From NCBI GenBank assembly GCA_964604165.1, contig CAZRYF010000019.1, positions 1-64,000 of the forward strand: a DNA stretch of 64,000 nucleotides, read 5' to 3'. The stretch is from JAYZDK01 sp964604165 (GTDB taxonomy: Bacteria; Myxococcota_A; UBA796; CAJQPC01). Positions 17,204 through 25,406 of this stretch are shown here, piece after piece. The position numbers and the translations under genes were made by a program. The notes beneath the pieces are model-generated. The model was not told the DNA's origin and made no database searches. It was given only the letters and a program-made list of their open reading frames with translations. Within the stretch, counting starts at the first letter, position 1, and each line of letters opens with the position of its first letter.

Positions 17204-18761
17204 AGACAATCGCTGCCTCGGCAGCCCCGAACCCCGCCGAGGCCTCCGGGTGTTCGGGCTCCAGGGCCAGCGCGGCCTCAAATGCGATCGCAGCCAACTC
17301 GTAGGCCTGCAGCTGCCCCAAGATGTTGCCAAGAAGCACCTGGTTGGAGGTGCGGTCGGGGGCGCGGTCGACCGCTTTCTGGGCCCAGGCGCGAGCGGTC
17401 TCCAAGTCGCCAAGGGCCACGGCGGCCCGGGCGGTGTTGGCGGCGGGGTTGGGATTGTCCGGGGAGGCGCTGGCCAGCACCTCGCCCATTGCGAGGGCTT
17501 CCTTGTGCTGTCCGGTCTCGACCAGGCAGGCCTGGAGGTTGTTGCCGGACCTCGGCTCTTTGCTCTTGCGGTAGAGGGGGATGGCGGCCGCGCAGTCCCC
17601 TCGGTAGCGGTGCAGGGCGTGGGCCAGGTGGAAGGCCGCCTGGCCACTGTTCGGTTGTCGGTCCATGCTCGCGGAGAACAGGGCCACGTCGTCTACCCAG
17701 TCGCCTGTCCGAAGAAAGGTCGCAGCAAAGAGCGCGGTCGGCACAACCCAGGCCACAGTCCAGGCTCGCCTCGAGAGCGGCAGCAGCGCCACCGCCAGCC
17801 CAAGCCCTGCAAAGGCGGGGTACAGGTAGCGGTCGCTGGCGTGTCCCGTGTGGCTTGCCGCCACCCCAGCCGGCACCAGGGGAAGCAGGAAAGACATGCA
17901 TGCCGCGAGCTTGGGCCGACCACCGCTTTGCATCACGCCCGCCCCTCCCAGGGCAAGCACCCCGAGCCCCAACCAAAGGGAGGGCACAAGCCCCGGCAGC
18001 GCATCGGCCGAGGCCGGGACCAGCCCGAGGTGTCCCAGGCGAAGGGCCAGGCCTCCGACTCCCTCGAGGGGATGAAACCAACCCTCCAGGGCGTGCAGTT
18101 GAAGGCCCAGGGCAGCCCGGACTCCGAGCACCCCCAAAACCCCCACGACCGCTGCGATCAGGACCCGCAACCCCGCCTGGGAGCGCTGGCCCACCATCCA
18201 GAGCAGCACCACACCCGGCACCACCAGCATGGACTCCTTGCCGAAGGGAGCCATAAACACAAGCAGCGCTGCACCGTGAAGCCGGGACACAGAAAAGGCC
18301 CAGCCGGCCCCCAGCAGCAGCAAGGTGGGCAGCAGATCTTGGCGACCACTGATCCACGCGACCGCCTCGGTGCAGCCGGTGTGCAACCCAAACACGGACG
18401 CCCCCAGCCAGGCGGATCGAACCGAGGCCCCCAGCGCCCGGGCCCACCCGGCCACGCAGCACACGGCCCCCAGGTGCAGCAGCAGTGAAAGGACCCGCTC
18501 AAAGCCAGGACCGCCCCCGAGAAGACCCTGGCCCGGGCTGTAGGACAAGGTCACAAGCGGTCGATACACGACGCTGGTGGCCGCCTCGTCCCCACCAAAA
18601 ACGTCCATGGTGAACAGCACCCAGGGACGGGAAAAGTGGGGCTGGGCCACGATCACCTGGAAATCATCCCAGACCCATCCCCCGGAGAGGGAAGGCCCAT
18701 AGGCCACCGCCACCAGGAGCAGCACTCCGGCCGCCAGCAAGCGCTCCTTGGCCTGGCTCAT
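17163..18761 (-). CDS. TMTC-like polytopic membrane protein with TPR tail
   Basis: A 532-residue protein. Residues ~1-370 contain about 9-10 hydrophobic helices, including VAVAYGPSLSGGWVWDDF early, a C-type glycosyltransferase-like first loop with Asp residues, and ISGRQDLLPTLLLLGAGW. The C-terminal ~140 residues are tetratricopeptide repeats (AFHLAHALHRYRGDCAAAI, then ALALEPEHPEASAGFGAAE). This arrangement matches TMTC-type O-mannosyltransferase relatives and GT-C enzymes. ATG 18761 overlaps the stop of the upstream cytochrome gene (ATGA), so the two are coupled. The function is probably lipid-linked glycosyl transfer to secreted proteins, inferred from architecture only. Confidence 0.78.
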   Translation of the reverse strand: MSQAKERLLAAGVLLLVAVAYGPSLSGGWVWDDFQVIVAQPHFSRPWVLFTMDVFGGDEAATSVVYRPLVTLSYSPGQGLLGGGPGFERVLSLLLHLGAVCCVAGWARALGASVRSAWLGASVFGLHTGCTEAVAWISGRQDLLPTLLLLGAGWAFSVSRLHGAALLVFMAPFGKESMLVVPGVVLLWMVGQRSQAGLRVLIAAVVGVLGVLGVRAALGLQLHALEGWFHPLEGVGGLALRLGHLGLVPASADALPGLVPSLWLGLGVLALGGAGVMQSGGRPKLAACMSFLLPLVPAGVAASHTGHASDRYLYPAFAGLGLAVALLPLSRRAWTVAWVVPTALFAATFLRTGDWVDDVALFSASMDRQPNSGQAAFHLAHALHRYRGDCAAAIPLYRKSKEPRSGNNLQACLVETGQHKEALAMGEVLASASPDNPNPAANTARAAVALGDLETARAWAQKAVDRAPDRTSNQVLLGNILGQLQAYELAAIAFEAALALEPEHPEASAGFGAAEAAIVSMGSAPSPLPAPH

Positions 18762-19684
18762 CTTTCCCCTGGGGGCGGGCCCCAGGTGTGGTTCTCGTGG
18801 AGAAAGGGAGTGCCGCCCGGCGCGTGACAAGTGCCATTGCAGGTGCCGCTCTCATACTCCAGCGAGTCGATCGCCACCTCCCGGGTGCCGTTCACATGCA
18901 GCGACAGCCCCACAATGCTCCCGTCCTCCCCCACCGTGTCCCCGTGGCAGTCCGCACACACCGAGCCCGCCATCTCCAGGTGGTAGTCATGGGGGGTGGA
19001 CATTCGCTGCCATTCACTCAGGCCGCTGTCGGGACCCGGGTGGCAGTCACCGCAGCCCGGGGCGCCCTGGGTGTGGGACCAGGCGCCGTTGTTTCCCGTA
19101 CCGTTTCCGTGGCAGTAGGAGCTCGAGCAGGAACCCGCGCCTTCATAGGTTCCGACGGCATCCAACCCTCCTCCGAAAAGCACCTCGGCCGCCCCCCGGG
19201 TTGCATCGAACATGTGTCCCTCGCTGGTGGCGTTCTCGGGAAGCGCGTGGCACTGCACACAATCGAAACCGTCGTGCGTCACCCCTTCCACGTGCGCCGA
19301 GTGGGATCGAAACGCCAGGTCCGCCTCTGTGGTGGCACCTGAGAGGTCCCGAGGCGGGGCCCCGGTTGGGTTGTCGGTGCCCCCGTGACAGAAGACACAA
19401 TCGGTGCGCCAACCCACGTCGTGGCAACCGTCACAGCTGACATCCACGCTTCCGCCTGCCAAATCCGCCCCGTGACAAGCCGTGCAGTCCTCGATGGCCA
19501 GGCTGGCATCTGGCCCATGCTCCAGGGAGGAGCCATAGCCAAGCGGGTGGTAGGGCGCGCTGGTTTCCCTGTCCGTGTCCGTGTCCATGTCATCCCCTCC
19601 AGGGGCCTCCTTTCGGGAACAACCAAGGGCCTGCAGCGCCCAAATGGCCACCCAAAATGGGGAGAGGAGACGGAACCGGCCCAT
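18758..19684 (-). CDS. Octahaem c-type cytochrome lipoprotein
   Basis: A 308-residue exported cytochrome. The signal peptide ends in LQALGC (Cys22), making it a lipoprotein, followed by an Asp/Thr linker. Six canonical CxxCH sites lie at 67, 84, 96, 142, 211 and 243. There is also one CX4CH (186-192) and one CX3CH (282-287), giving eight potential haems. Such spacing is characteristic of Geobacter- and Myxococcota-type multihaem proteins involved in extracellular or outer-membrane electron transfer. The start at 19684 was taken from the signal peptide; ATG 19705 and 19726 are alternatives. It is coupled to the downstream TMTC-like gene (ATGA). Confidence 0.88.
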   Translation of the reverse strand: MGRFRLLSPFWVAIWALQALGCSRKEAPGGDDMDTDTDRETSAPYHPLGYGSSLEHGPDASLAIEDCTACHGADLAGGSVDVSCDGCHDVGWRTDCVFCHGGTDNPTGAPPRDLSGATTEADLAFRSHSAHVEGVTHDGFDCVQCHALPENATSEGHMFDATRGAAEVLFGGGLDAVGTYEGAGSCSSSYCHGNGTGNNGAWSHTQGAPGCGDCHPGPDSGLSEWQRMSTPHDYHLEMAGSVCADCHGDTVGEDGSIVGLSLHVNGTREVAIDSLEYESGTCNGTCHAPGGTPFLHENHTWGPPPGER

Positions 19685-19740
19685 GCCCCCATTGAAACAC
19701 ACCCGCATCCTGCGGTTATCATCCAACCCCGGGAGGGACC

Positions 19741-20127
19741 TTGGCTGAAATCACCCGCAAGGAGCTCGTGCTCTCGCTGATCTCCTCGGGGGAGGCGCCG
19801 CGCTTGCGGGAATTGGATCTGTCCGGCCTGGACATGCATGGCCTCTCCCTGTCCCGCGCTGACCTGGAGGGGGCGAACCTGTCCGGGACCGACCTCTCTG
19901 GAGCGCTTCTGGACCAGGCCCGACTGAACCGGGCCAACCTGACCGGGGCCAACTTGAGTGGTGCCCAGCTTAGCGGCGCCCAGCTGCACCATGCCAGCCT
20001 CGTCAGCGCAAAGCTCGTGGCGGCGGATCTGACCAAAGCCAACTTCCAGGAAGCGGATGTCACCGGCGCCGACTTCACGGATGCAGTGACCCACGGAGCC
20101 GTGTTCGCCAAGGCCAAGGGCAAATAG
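19741..20127 (+). CDS. Pentapeptide-repeat protein 1
   Basis: A 128-residue protein consisting of an N-terminal helix (ITRKELVLSLI) and about 17 A(D/N)LXX repeats forming a right-handed quadrilateral beta-helix, without a signal peptide. TTG 19741 is preferred because GGGAGG lies about 4 bp upstream; no earlier ATG exists. The N-terminal 35 residues match those of the two following genes. It begins a tandem trio on the plus strand, 57 bp from the divergent cytochrome start. Pentapeptide proteins include gyrase-mimicking topoisomerase protectors and scaffold or ligand-binding proteins; there is no direct clue here. Confidence 0.85.
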   Translation: MAEITRKELVLSLISSGEAPRLRELDLSGLDMHGLSLSRADLEGANLSGTDLSGALLDQARLNRANLTGANLSGAQLSGAQLHHASLVSAKLVAADLTKANFQEADVTGADFTDAVTHGAVFAKAKGK

Positions 20128-20130
20128 GCC

Positions 20131-20487
20131 GTGTCCGAGATCGGCAAGAAGGACCTGCTGCTCGCCCTGGTTCGTTGCCGAGGGCGGCCCCGCCTGGCCG
20201 GAGTGGACCTCTCGGGAATGAACCTGCAAGGGGTGGTTCTCACGGGCGCGGACCTGCGGGGTGCAGACCTGCGCCGCACAGACCTGTCGAATGCAGACCT
20301 GTCCGCTGCCGACCTGGCCCTGGCAGACCTGGCCGGGGCGTTGCTGACAGGTGCGACCTTGGAGGATGCGCGTCTTTTTCATGCAGATCTACGAAACGCC
20401 GAGTGCCGGGGGACCTCCTTTTTCGGGGCAGACCTTACCGGCACGCGCCTGGAGGGCGTGAAGCACCTGGAGCTGCAGAAGGACTGA
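20131..20487 (+). CDS. Pentapeptide-repeat protein 2
   Basis: A 118-residue paralogue of its neighbours, with the same N-terminal cap (EIGKKDLLLALVRCRGRPRL) followed by about 14 repeats such as GADLRGADLRRTDLSNADLS. It starts at GTG 20131, 3 bp after the stop of gene 1. Its TGA overlaps the ATG of gene 3 (TGATG), so the trio is translationally linked. The last repeat pairs FFGADLTG and TRLEG and ends with a short charged tail. The function is unknown. Confidence 0.85.
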   Translation: MSEIGKKDLLLALVRCRGRPRLAGVDLSGMNLQGVVLTGADLRGADLRRTDLSNADLSAADLALADLAGALLTGATLEDARLFHADLRNAECRGTSFFGADLTGTRLEGVKHLELQKD

Positions 20488-21554
20488 TGGCAATTCTCAC
20501 CCGACAGGAGCTGGCCCTGGCCCTTGTGGGCGCGGGCCCCGGCCTCCGCCTGGGAGGTGCGGACCTCTCGGAGTTGGACCTCGCTGGCATGAACTTTCAA
20601 CAAGCCCGAATGCCCTATGCGGACCTGACCCGGTGTTCCTTGAAGAAGGCCCAGATGCAGAAGGCCGACCTCACCGGAGCACTGCTGGTATTTGCTCGCC
20701 TGGATGGGGCGAATCTCTCCGATGCCCGACTGGAGTGCGACCTCACCGAGGCCTATCTACTCGGAACGACTCTGGAAGGCGCCGATCTCTCCCGAGCCCG
20801 GTTGGTCGAGGCAGACCTGACGGGCGCAAACCTGCGAGACGCCAACCTTTCCGCCGCAGTGCTGACCCACGCGTTGCTTCTCCAGGCAGACCTCTCCCAC
20901 ACAAATTTCAGCCAGTCCTTGATGGACAACACAGACCTGCGGGGCGCCACCCTCCAGGGGGCCAACTTGGAGGGTGCGAGCCTTCTGGGAGCGAACATGG
21001 GGGCCATCAACCTGTCGAACTCGGTTCTCTCGGGGGCCCGGATGCGCGGTGCCAACCTCCGCGGCGCCAACTTGCGCAGCTCAGAGATGGGCCGGTGCTC
21101 CCTGACAGAAGCCCGCCTAGAGGAAGCCTGGATGGACCGGGCCCGCATGCGAGGCGCCCAACTTCGACGGGCCTCTCTGGAGCGGGCGAGCTTTAAGAAG
21201 GCCGCCCTGCTCGAAGCAGATCTGTCCGGCGCCATAGGTCCCCGGGCGAGCTTCATCGATGCCGTAATGAAGGGCGCCAAGATGGAGGGAGCCAAGATGC
21301 CCCGGGCCCGCTTTGCCGATGCGGACATGGAGGGGTTGCGAGCCGAGGGGATCGATCTTGCTGGCGCGGACCTGTCCTACGCATCGCTCCTGGATGCAGA
21401 TCTTGAGAACGCCAACCTGGAGGGGGCCAACATGCAGGGGGCGGACCTGCGCAGTGCCAACCTGAAAGGGGCCAGGATCAAGAACCTGGACCTGCGCTAT
21501 GCCAACCTCGTGGACGCGCAGCTACCGGAGCGGGCTGCGGGGGTCAGGCGATGA
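20487..21554 (+). CDS. Pentapeptide-repeat protein 3 (long)
   Basis: A 355-residue protein, three times the length of its upstream paralogues. After the shared cap (ILTRQELALALVGAGPGLRL) it has about 60 pentapeptides forming a long beta-helix, with a partly degraded centre. ATG 20487 overlaps the preceding stop (TGATG); an upstream in-frame ATG at 20175 would run through the preceding gene in another frame and is rejected. There is no signal peptide or transmembrane segment, so it is cytosolic. The size suggests a rigid rod. The function is unknown, and DNA mimicry and scaffold roles are both possible. Confidence 0.85.
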   Translation: MAILTRQELALALVGAGPGLRLGGADLSELDLAGMNFQQARMPYADLTRCSLKKAQMQKADLTGALLVFARLDGANLSDARLECDLTEAYLLGTTLEGADLSRARLVEADLTGANLRDANLSAAVLTHALLLQADLSHTNFSQSLMDNTDLRGATLQGANLEGASLLGANMGAINLSNSVLSGARMRGANLRGANLRSSEMGRCSLTEARLEEAWMDRARMRGAQLRRASLERASFKKAALLEADLSGAIGPRASFIDAVMKGAKMEGAKMPRARFADADMEGLRAEGIDLAGADLSYASLLDADLENANLEGANMQGADLRSANLKGARIKNLDLRYANLVDAQLPERAAGVRR

Positions 21555-21567
21555 ACTGACCGTGACT

Positions 21568-21879
21568 TCAAGCCGGGGAAGAAGGAAACCAACCCGGGGG
21601 GAGTTCTCGACCCAAGCGATCTTCGAGCGCCTTGCTCTCGGAGGCGAGCCTCTCCAAGATCTCATTTCTGAGGGCCTCACTCAGAGGCGGCCGCGCTTGG
21701 GCCCGAGTGCCAAGTTGAGAGAGCTTCTCGTGCAGAATCCTGCGAGGGCCCAGGGGGATGAGTCCTGCGAGGCGCTGCGGATGGGTCCGTTTTCAGATCG
21801 TCGAGGAGAAACACCCGAATCTGGTGACCTGCCCCAACTCCTTGGTCCAATTTCTTTGAAAGTCTCCGGGTAATTATTA
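21568..21879 (-). pseudogene. Sulfotransferase C-terminal remnant
   Basis: Minus-strand reading gives LSEALRNEILERLASESK followed by ALEDRLGREL and stop at 21568, the usual C-terminal helix pair of PAPS-dependent sulfotransferases. Further upstream in a different frame is QIRVFLLDDLKTDP, resembling the family's EDL..DP region. The linking stretch is frameshifted and shorter than the normal ~70 residues. The remnant abuts the IS3 element at 21880 and cannot be functional. Confidence 0.6.
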
Positions 21880-22774
21880 TCATTCTGGTGGATTTGAAAC
21901 CGGGCCGCCCGCAGGGTCCGCAGGACCCGAGGACGGCCCTCTGAGTACGGTCTTGGCGTAGACGGCCGGGGGCATGTAGCCGAGGGCGCCGTGGGGGCGT
22001 CGATGGTTGTAGTCGAGCCGCCACTCCTCGAGCACGACCTGGGCTTCGTGCACGGTGGTGAACAGCTCTCGGTCGAGCAGCTTGTCGCGAAGGCGACCAT
22101 TGAAACTCTCGCAGTAGGCGTTCTCCCAGGGGGCGCCTGGCTCGATGAGCAACGGCTTCACGCCCTCCTCCTTCAGGAAGTCCCGGACGGCGGCCGCGAT
22201 GAACTCGGGGCCGTTGTCGGAGCGGAGAAAGTCTGGCATCCCTCGCGTCTCGAAGAGTCGCAGAAGCTCCAGAACCACATCTCCCCCCTTGATGGATCGG
22301 GCCGCCAACAAGGACACACACTCCCTGGTGAATTCGTCCAGGATGGCCATGATCTTCACGCGCCCGTCATCCACGGTCTGGTCCATTACAAAGTCGTAGC
22401 TCCAAACATGATTCATGTGTCCGGCTGCGTGGCGAGAGCAGCTGTTTTCACTGTTTCCAAGCCGGGTTCTGCGCTTCTTGTCCTGGGGCACTTTGAGCCC
22501 TTCTTGCCGCCACAGCCGGTAGATCCGCTTGCTATTCACGTTCCAACCCTCCTGCCGAAGCATGGCGGTCATCCGGCGATAGCCGTACCGGGGATGGGCC
22601 GCGGCAAGCTCGTGCAGGCGCACCACGATGGCCCGCTCTTTCGGCTTGTCCACGGCCACATAGCGCTGGGTGGAGCGCCGCTGACCCACGAATCTACATG
22701 CCCGTCGCTCCGAGATCCGCGAAGAAGCGCCGAAGGTGCTCCACCGCCTCTCTGCGCCGCGACGGGCTCACCAT
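21880..22774 (-). pseudogene. IS3-family transposase OrfB, frameshifted
   Basis: The rve/DDE integrase region is intact from GQRRSTQRY to the C-terminus: catalytic residues appear in YDFVMDQTVD, LRSDNGPEF and ENAYCESFNG, followed by HRRPHGALGY. The expected start, ATG 22774 overlapping the orfA stop, reads VSPSRRREAVEHLRR, but this is in a different frame from SERRACRFVGQRRSTQRY. One frameshift near 22700-22715 therefore separates the N-terminus from the catalytic part. The open stretch 21880-22689 alone gives 269 residues and could retain the integrase fold but would lack its normal start. Confidence 0.82.
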
Positions 22775-23102
22775 TTTCCCTCGTTGAGTTCCTTGGCCAT
22801 CGCCAGGTCCAGGGCTTGCCGTGCTTCGCAACCCAGGTTGCGAATGCCCACCCACGGGCAGGATAGCCCGTGGGCTACGCAACGATCTTCTTGAGCCGCT
22901 GGTTCTCGTGTTCCAGCGACCGCAAACGTCGCAGCGCGGGCTTGTCCACGCCCCCGCACCGCTTCCGCCACCGGTAGAAAGTCTGCTCGGATACGCCCAG
23001 GGCCTGGACAACCTCGCCCATGCTGGCGCCGCTTTATTGCATCTGCTCCGCCTGGCGCAACTTCTTGAGAACCTCTTCTGGACTGTGCTTCTTCCGTTTC
23101 AT
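22768..23102 (-). pseudogene. IS3-family OrfA, nonsense and insertion
   Basis: The helix-turn-helix protein begins MKRKKHSPEEVLKKLRQAEQ at 23102. It meets a TAA at 23036-23034 two codons after GlnMet, resumes as SMGEVVQALGVSEQTFYRW in the same frame, and continues to ENQRLKKIVA. There a TAG and a short hairpin-bearing insertion (about 22820-22880) interrupt it before ALDLAMAKELNEGKW and the TGA at 22768. Translation could not yield a full OrfA. Confidence 0.8.
22825..22874. repeat. Two adjacent perfect hairpins inserted in orfA
   Basis: TTCGCAACC-CA-GGTTGCGAA (22825-22844) and CCCACGGGC with GCCCGTGGG (22851-22859 and 22866-22874, 6-nt loop) are perfect 9-bp stems that interrupt the conserved orfA reading. 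They look like a REP-type or other small palindromic repeat acquired after the IS inserted. Confidence 0.7.
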
Positions 23103-23198
23103 CTTGTCTCCTTAGCGCTGAATACCAGCGGGTTGGGAGACTCTCAAATGGATGGATCAATTTGACGGGAGCAGATCAGGGTTGCGCCGGCGCCACCT

Positions 23199-23303
23199 CT
23201 AACCAAACAAACAATGGGGGGCCAGATGCAGTCCGAGCCATTCTTTCACCGCCAACCGCACTCCTTGGTATCCCAGGAGTCTGTCCAGCGGCATCCAGCG
23301 CAT
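23199..23303 (-). CDS. Possible 34-codon ORF at the end of the TldDE operon
   Basis: ATG 23303 overlaps the stop of the upstream secreted-protein gene (TGATG), with GGAG about 8 bp before it. The product would be MRWMPLDRLLG..., 34 residues ending at 23199, with no known motif. Overlapping codons are common in this genome and support expression. However, the ORF stops 40 bp before the IS border and may be a remnant of a longer gene cut off by decay. Confidence 0.35.
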   Translation of the reverse strand: MRWMPLDRLLGYQGVRLAVKEWLGLHLAPHCLFG

Positions 23304-24088
23304 CAATCCGTCTCCAGGACCAATGGACTCTTGGTCTGCCGCTGCGCGTTTGTCGCAGAAATCTCCTCCTCCGTACAGGGATGTTCGGACGCCTGCACCA
23401 TGTACCGCAGGTAGTCCTCCACCGCTGCCCGCACCTGGTTTCCCTGCTCGTTGTCCGCCGGCCAGAGCCATTGGTCCAGCAACAGCGTCCGCCGGGCAGC
23501 ATGATCAGCCAAGGGCTCCCCGGTCCAGGGGTTCTCCCCGAAAATCCAGATACGATCCAGGGTGATCGGTAAGGCCTCCAGGCGCTTCTGGACTTCCCGG
23601 TTGGCGAGACTGTCTGCGAGTGTTCGAACCGACGGCGACGCCCCATCCACAAGGATCTGCTTCTGCCGCTCCAGGATGGGATCCGCCACAACCAGTCCTT
23701 CCATGTGGACGCAGGCCAGAGGGGCGACGAAACACAAGGCGATCTCCAGGGGGGCCTCCCAACCGTTGAGATCCGCCATCTGCGGTCGCGCGATGTGCAC
23801 CCCCCTGCGTCGAATGACCATGAACCCATCATCATGAATCATGACCTTTGGCTTCCAGGGACTCGGGTGGGTGTAGATGACCCAGTCCCCCCGGCGCCGA
23901 CGACGCTGATCCCAGCCCATGCCCTGGAGGGTTCGTTCCACTTCCATGCGAGCATGGCCCACCCGTCCAAACCAGTCCACCACCACCGACTCTTCCGGTG
24001 CCGTCTCCGTGACCCGTGCGGTTTCCTCCGGCTCAAGGGTCTCGCCCTCCTGTGCAAGGGCCCACCCGAGGAGCAAGAGGCCTGTCAC
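23303..24088 (-). CDS. Exported protein of unknown function
   Basis: A 261-residue secreted protein with signal peptide MTGLLLLGWALAQ cleaved after Ala12. GTG 24088 is chosen because GGGAG lies 5 bp upstream and the PmbA stop is only 1 bp away. The sequence is rich in Arg in the middle (WDQRRRRRGDWVIY) and has charged alpha/beta segments, with no membrane helix and no catalytic motif that I recognise. It is the fourth gene of an operon with the beta-propeller lipoprotein, TldD and TldE. A role in the same processing or secretion pathway is possible but not shown. Confidence 0.65.
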   Translation of the reverse strand: MTGLLLLGWALAQEGETLEPEETARVTETAPEESVVVDWFGRVGHARMEVERTLQGMGWDQRRRRRGDWVIYTHPSPWKPKVMIHDDGFMVIRRRGVHIARPQMADLNGWEAPLEIALCFVAPLACVHMEGLVVADPILERQKQILVDGASPSVRTLADSLANREVQKRLEALPITLDRIWIFGENPWTGEPLADHAARRTLLLDQWLWPADNEQGNQVRAAVEDYLRYMVQASEHPCTEEEISATNAQRQTKSPLVLETD

Positions 24089-24089
24089 A

Positions 24090-25406
24090 TCAACTCCCTG
24101 AAAACTGCACGTCTCTAAAGAGAAGTGAAGGCACCCGGTAGGCAGAGTAGCCCCAGGGATCGTTCGCGGCTTCCTGAAACCGGCCGTACAAGTCCAACAG
24201 GTTTCCCGACACGTTCATTTCCGAGAGATTCGCTGCTGGAATACCGTTCTCGAGCAACTGCCCACGGATTCCGAAAGAGAACTCCCCGGTGGATGAATTG
24301 GAATTCCCCCCAAGAAAAGACGTGACGCGAATGGCCCGTGGATGGTCGGCAGCGATCGCCTTCCAGGACCGCTCCCCCGGCGCGATGACCACGTTGGAGA
24401 CCGAGCCACCTGTGGGCGTTCGGTCCAGCTTTCGGGCGTGGTACACGTCCATGAGGTAGTCGTTTAAGACGCCATTCTCGACAAGAGCCCGTCTGCGGGG
24501 GGCGAGGCCATCACCATCGTGGAGCCGGGTTCCCAGCCCCCGCGGCACCGCAGGCTCGTCCCAAATGGTCAGGTTGTCCGAAGTCACCTGGTCTCCAAGA
24601 CGATCCGTAAAGACTGAGCGCCCCTGCCACACGGCCCCACCGCTCATTGGACCCAGAAGCGCCCCGATGAACCGCCCCGCAGCACGGTTTGCAAGAACCA
24701 TGGGGTAGCGCCCAGAAGGGGCAGGCCCCGCCTCCAGGCCTTCGCTGGCCCGGGTCCACAGATCTCGAGACAAGGTGTCGGCATCCGGCACATCCTCCAG
24801 GTGACGCGCAGAGTAAAAAGCCGTCGCCTCCGGCAGCTTGCCGCTGTCCTCCTTGAGCGTGACCTCCCCCCCCCACCCAAAATGGGTAGAGCTGGATGTT
24901 GCAGAAAACCCGTTTGAAAAGACCGCCCAGCTCTGTCCCCGCACTTCCCAACCATAAAAGGTAGCTGAAACAAGATTGGGTGGCTTTTCTTGCAAGGCGG
25001 CCGCCTCCAGCTCCTTCAAGCTGTCACGCCGATCTTGCGCAGACCGTCGATCTGAGGTGTCTTCCAGATCCAGAGGAGCAGCCTCCTGGGCCCCCATGAG
25101 ACCGCGATCGGCGAGACGGCGGTCTGAGTCAGGCTCCAGGGTGCGAGTGGCCTCCACCGCCTTTCGAATGAAAACCTCGATGGCTTCCGGTCGCAGATCT
25201 GACGTGGAGTGGGACGAAAACCGGTCGTCCACCATCATGGACAGGGCCAATCCCCGGGAGGTGGCCTCCGTGGTCTTGACCAGCCTTCCATTTCGCTGCT
25301 CCATTTCCATTTCCAGGCCGCGGCTTCCCCAGGCCTTGACCTCACTGGCACCAGCCTTCATGGCCGACTCCAGGGCACTCTCTACCAGGTTCAGTGTCTT
25401 GCTCAT
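24090..25406 (-). CDS. tldE: TldE/PmbA, partner of the TldD metalloprotease
   Basis: A 438-residue protein of the TldD/PmbA family, the non-catalytic-looking subunit of the TldD-TldE heterodimeric protease that degrades peptides and, in some species, matures microcins or toxin-antitoxin antidotes. It has typical RNGRLVKTTEATSRGLALS near the N-terminus and lacks the HExxxH motif present in TldD. ATG 25406 overlaps the TldD stop (ATGA); an in-frame ATG at 25499 would start inside TldD. The adjacent tldD and identical operon direction support the call. Confidence 0.92.
   Translation of the reverse strand: MSKTLNLVESALESAMKAGASEVKAWGSRGLEMEMEQRNGRLVKTTEATSRGLALSMMVDDRFSSHSTSDLRPEAIEVFIRKAVEATRTLEPDSDRRLADRGLMGAQEAAPLDLEDTSDRRSAQDRRDSLKELEAAALQEKPPNLVSATFYGWEVRGQSWAVFSNGFSATSSSTHFGWGGEVTLKEDSGKLPEATAFYSARHLEDVPDADTLSRDLWTRASEGLEAGPAPSGRYPMVLANRAAGRFIGALLGPMSGGAVWQGRSVFTDRLGDQVTSDNLTIWDEPAVPRGLGTRLHDGDGLAPRRRALVENGVLNDYLMDVYHARKLDRTPTGGSVSNVVIAPGERSWKAIAADHPRAIRVTSFLGGNSNSSTGEFSFGIRGQLLENGIPAANLSEMNVSGNLLDLYGRFQEAANDPWGYSAYRVPSLLFRDVQFSGS

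Larger units (their letters stand above)
21880..23159 (-). mobile_element. Degenerate IS3-family insertion sequence
   Basis: About 1.28 kb holding remnants of orfA and orfB on the minus strand, with imperfect ends: TGATCCATCCATTTGAGA read inward from 23159, and the plus-strand end around TCATTCTGGTGGATTTGA at 21880-21897. No clear target duplication is visible and the 21880 boundary is uncertain by a few bases. It carries three lesions: a stop codon in orfA, an inserted pair of hairpins in orfA, and a frameshift in orfB. It is therefore dead without help. Confidence 0.8.

Noticed and set aside
17166..18488. 440-codon plus-strand ORF opposite the TMTC-like gene
   Set aside because: Arg/Gln/Gly/His-rich shadow reading; the minus-strand reading has clear membrane helices and TPRs.
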